A stretch of 6,493 bases of DNA from Fidelibacterota bacterium (GTDB lineage: Bacteria > Fidelibacterota > UBA2242), in NCBI GenBank assembly GCA_023133185.1, contig JAGLWX010000295.1, forward strand, positions 1-6,493, in the 5' to 3' direction. Made by a program: the position numbers and the translations under genes. This document shows, piece after piece, positions 6,058 through 6,493 of this stretch. The first letter of the stretch is position 1. The number at the start of each line of letters is the position of its first letter. Under the pieces are notes generated by a model, which did no database searches, was not told the DNA's origin, and saw only the letters and a program-made list of their open reading frames with translations.

Positions 6058-6493
6058 CCGTCGGAAAGATCTATAAAGATAACCGACAGAAGTTCAAACT
6101 AAAACGCTATAACAACAGCATCGGATATGAGCATATCGTCACGTCTTCCAAACTGAACCGTCCGGGGCTGGAATTGGCTGGTTTTTGGAAATATTTTGAT
6201 AAATCCCGGATTCAGATTATCGGGAAGAAAGAGAATATGTATTTGCGGACCCTGCCGGAAGAAGAGCGAAGAAAAATAATTATAAAATTGTGTTCTTCGG
6301 GAACACCCGCAATCATTTTTGCGCACGGTGCAAAACCGTCTGATGTTTTCCTGGAAGTTGCCCGGGAAAATAATATTGCATTGTTCTCTACTCCTATGTT
6401 GACCAGTAATCTGATTGGGCAGCTTATGGATTATCTGGATTGGAATCTGGCTCCTTCGACGATCGTACATGGTTCGCTGGTAGATGTATATGG
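6042..6493 (+). CDS. hprK: HPr kinase/phosphorylase, N-terminal part, cut by window edge
   Basis: The frame is open from ATG 6042 to the end of the window, giving 150 complete codons and no stop. HprK phosphorylates and dephosphorylates a serine of the phosphocarrier HPr and thereby controls sugar uptake or PTS-linked regulation. The visible part is the N-terminal domain (about residues 1-127), including GLELAGFWKYFDKSRIQIIG, SGTPAIIFAHG and a STPMLTSNLIGQL segment, followed by the first strand of the kinase domain, STIVHGSLVDVYG. The P-loop (Walker A) should follow immediately beyond the edge, so catalytic integrity cannot be judged. ATG 6042 is the only conventional start after the in-frame stop at 6018. 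It overlaps hpf by 16 nt and has an AGAGG about 11 nt upstream, so coupling to hpf translation is likely. HPr and PTS EIIA genes may lie downstream, but they are not in view. Confidence 0.93.
   Translation, partial: MHEPLTVGKIYKDNRQKFKLKRYNNSIGYEHIVTSSKLNRPGLELAGFWKYFDKSRIQIIGKKENMYLRTLPEEERRKIIIKLCSSGTPAIIFAHGAKPSDVFLEVARENNIALFSTPMLTSNLIGQLMDYLDWNLAPSTIVHGSLVDVY

Noticed and set aside
6099..6470. 123-codon open frame on the minus strand
   Set aside because: It is antisense to the hprK coding sequence, which has recognisable family motifs throughout.

Overview
The window is an ordinary bacterial housekeeping segment of moderate GC content. All genes lie on the + strand and both edges cut through a gene. 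In order it carries most of ileS (isoleucyl-tRNA synthetase, 5' end missing), a small TraR/DksA-type zinc-finger regulator, a 531 bp AT-rich gap, an RluD-type 23S rRNA pseudouridine synthase, a XerC/D tyrosine recombinase, a short hibernation-promoting factor (hpf) and the N-terminal half of hprK (HPr kinase/phosphorylase). I see no rRNA, tRNA, CRISPR array, insertion sequence or intact mobile element.

The genes form two tight groups. Group one is ileS and the TraR/DksA gene, 19 bp apart, with a strong Shine-Dalgarno (SD) sequence between them. Group two is rluD-xerC-hpf-hprK. There, rluD and xerC overlap by ATGA, hpf follows xerC after 21 bp with a strong SD, and hprK starts inside the end of hpf. 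Group one covers isoleucine charging and RNA-polymerase-level control. Group two covers ribosome modification, chromosome dimer resolution, ribosome hibernation and phosphotransferase-type signalling.

The first half resembles the Bacillus subtilis order ileS-ylyA-lspA-ylyB (ylyA is TraR/DksA-like, ylyB is RluD-like), but lspA is absent. In its place is an AT-rich gap holding two degenerate heptamer arrays in opposite orientation, with a 10 bp palindrome at their midpoint. The start of the gap may contain very decayed lspA sequence, but this is weakly supported.

The most checkable oddity is the rluD start. The reading frame extends upstream through an intact S4 domain, yet it has no ATG, GTG or TTG there. 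A strong SD sits exactly 6 nt before an in-frame ATC, the same spacing used by the TraR/DksA gene and hpf.

The organism is a Gram-negative-type or deep-branching bacterium. The xerC-hpf-hprK cluster and the IleRS type would fit a lineage of the FCB superphylum or a neighbour (Calditrichota, Marinimicrobia or KSB1-like), but this is an inference from gene order and protein style, not proven. I found no convincing new multi-gene system.
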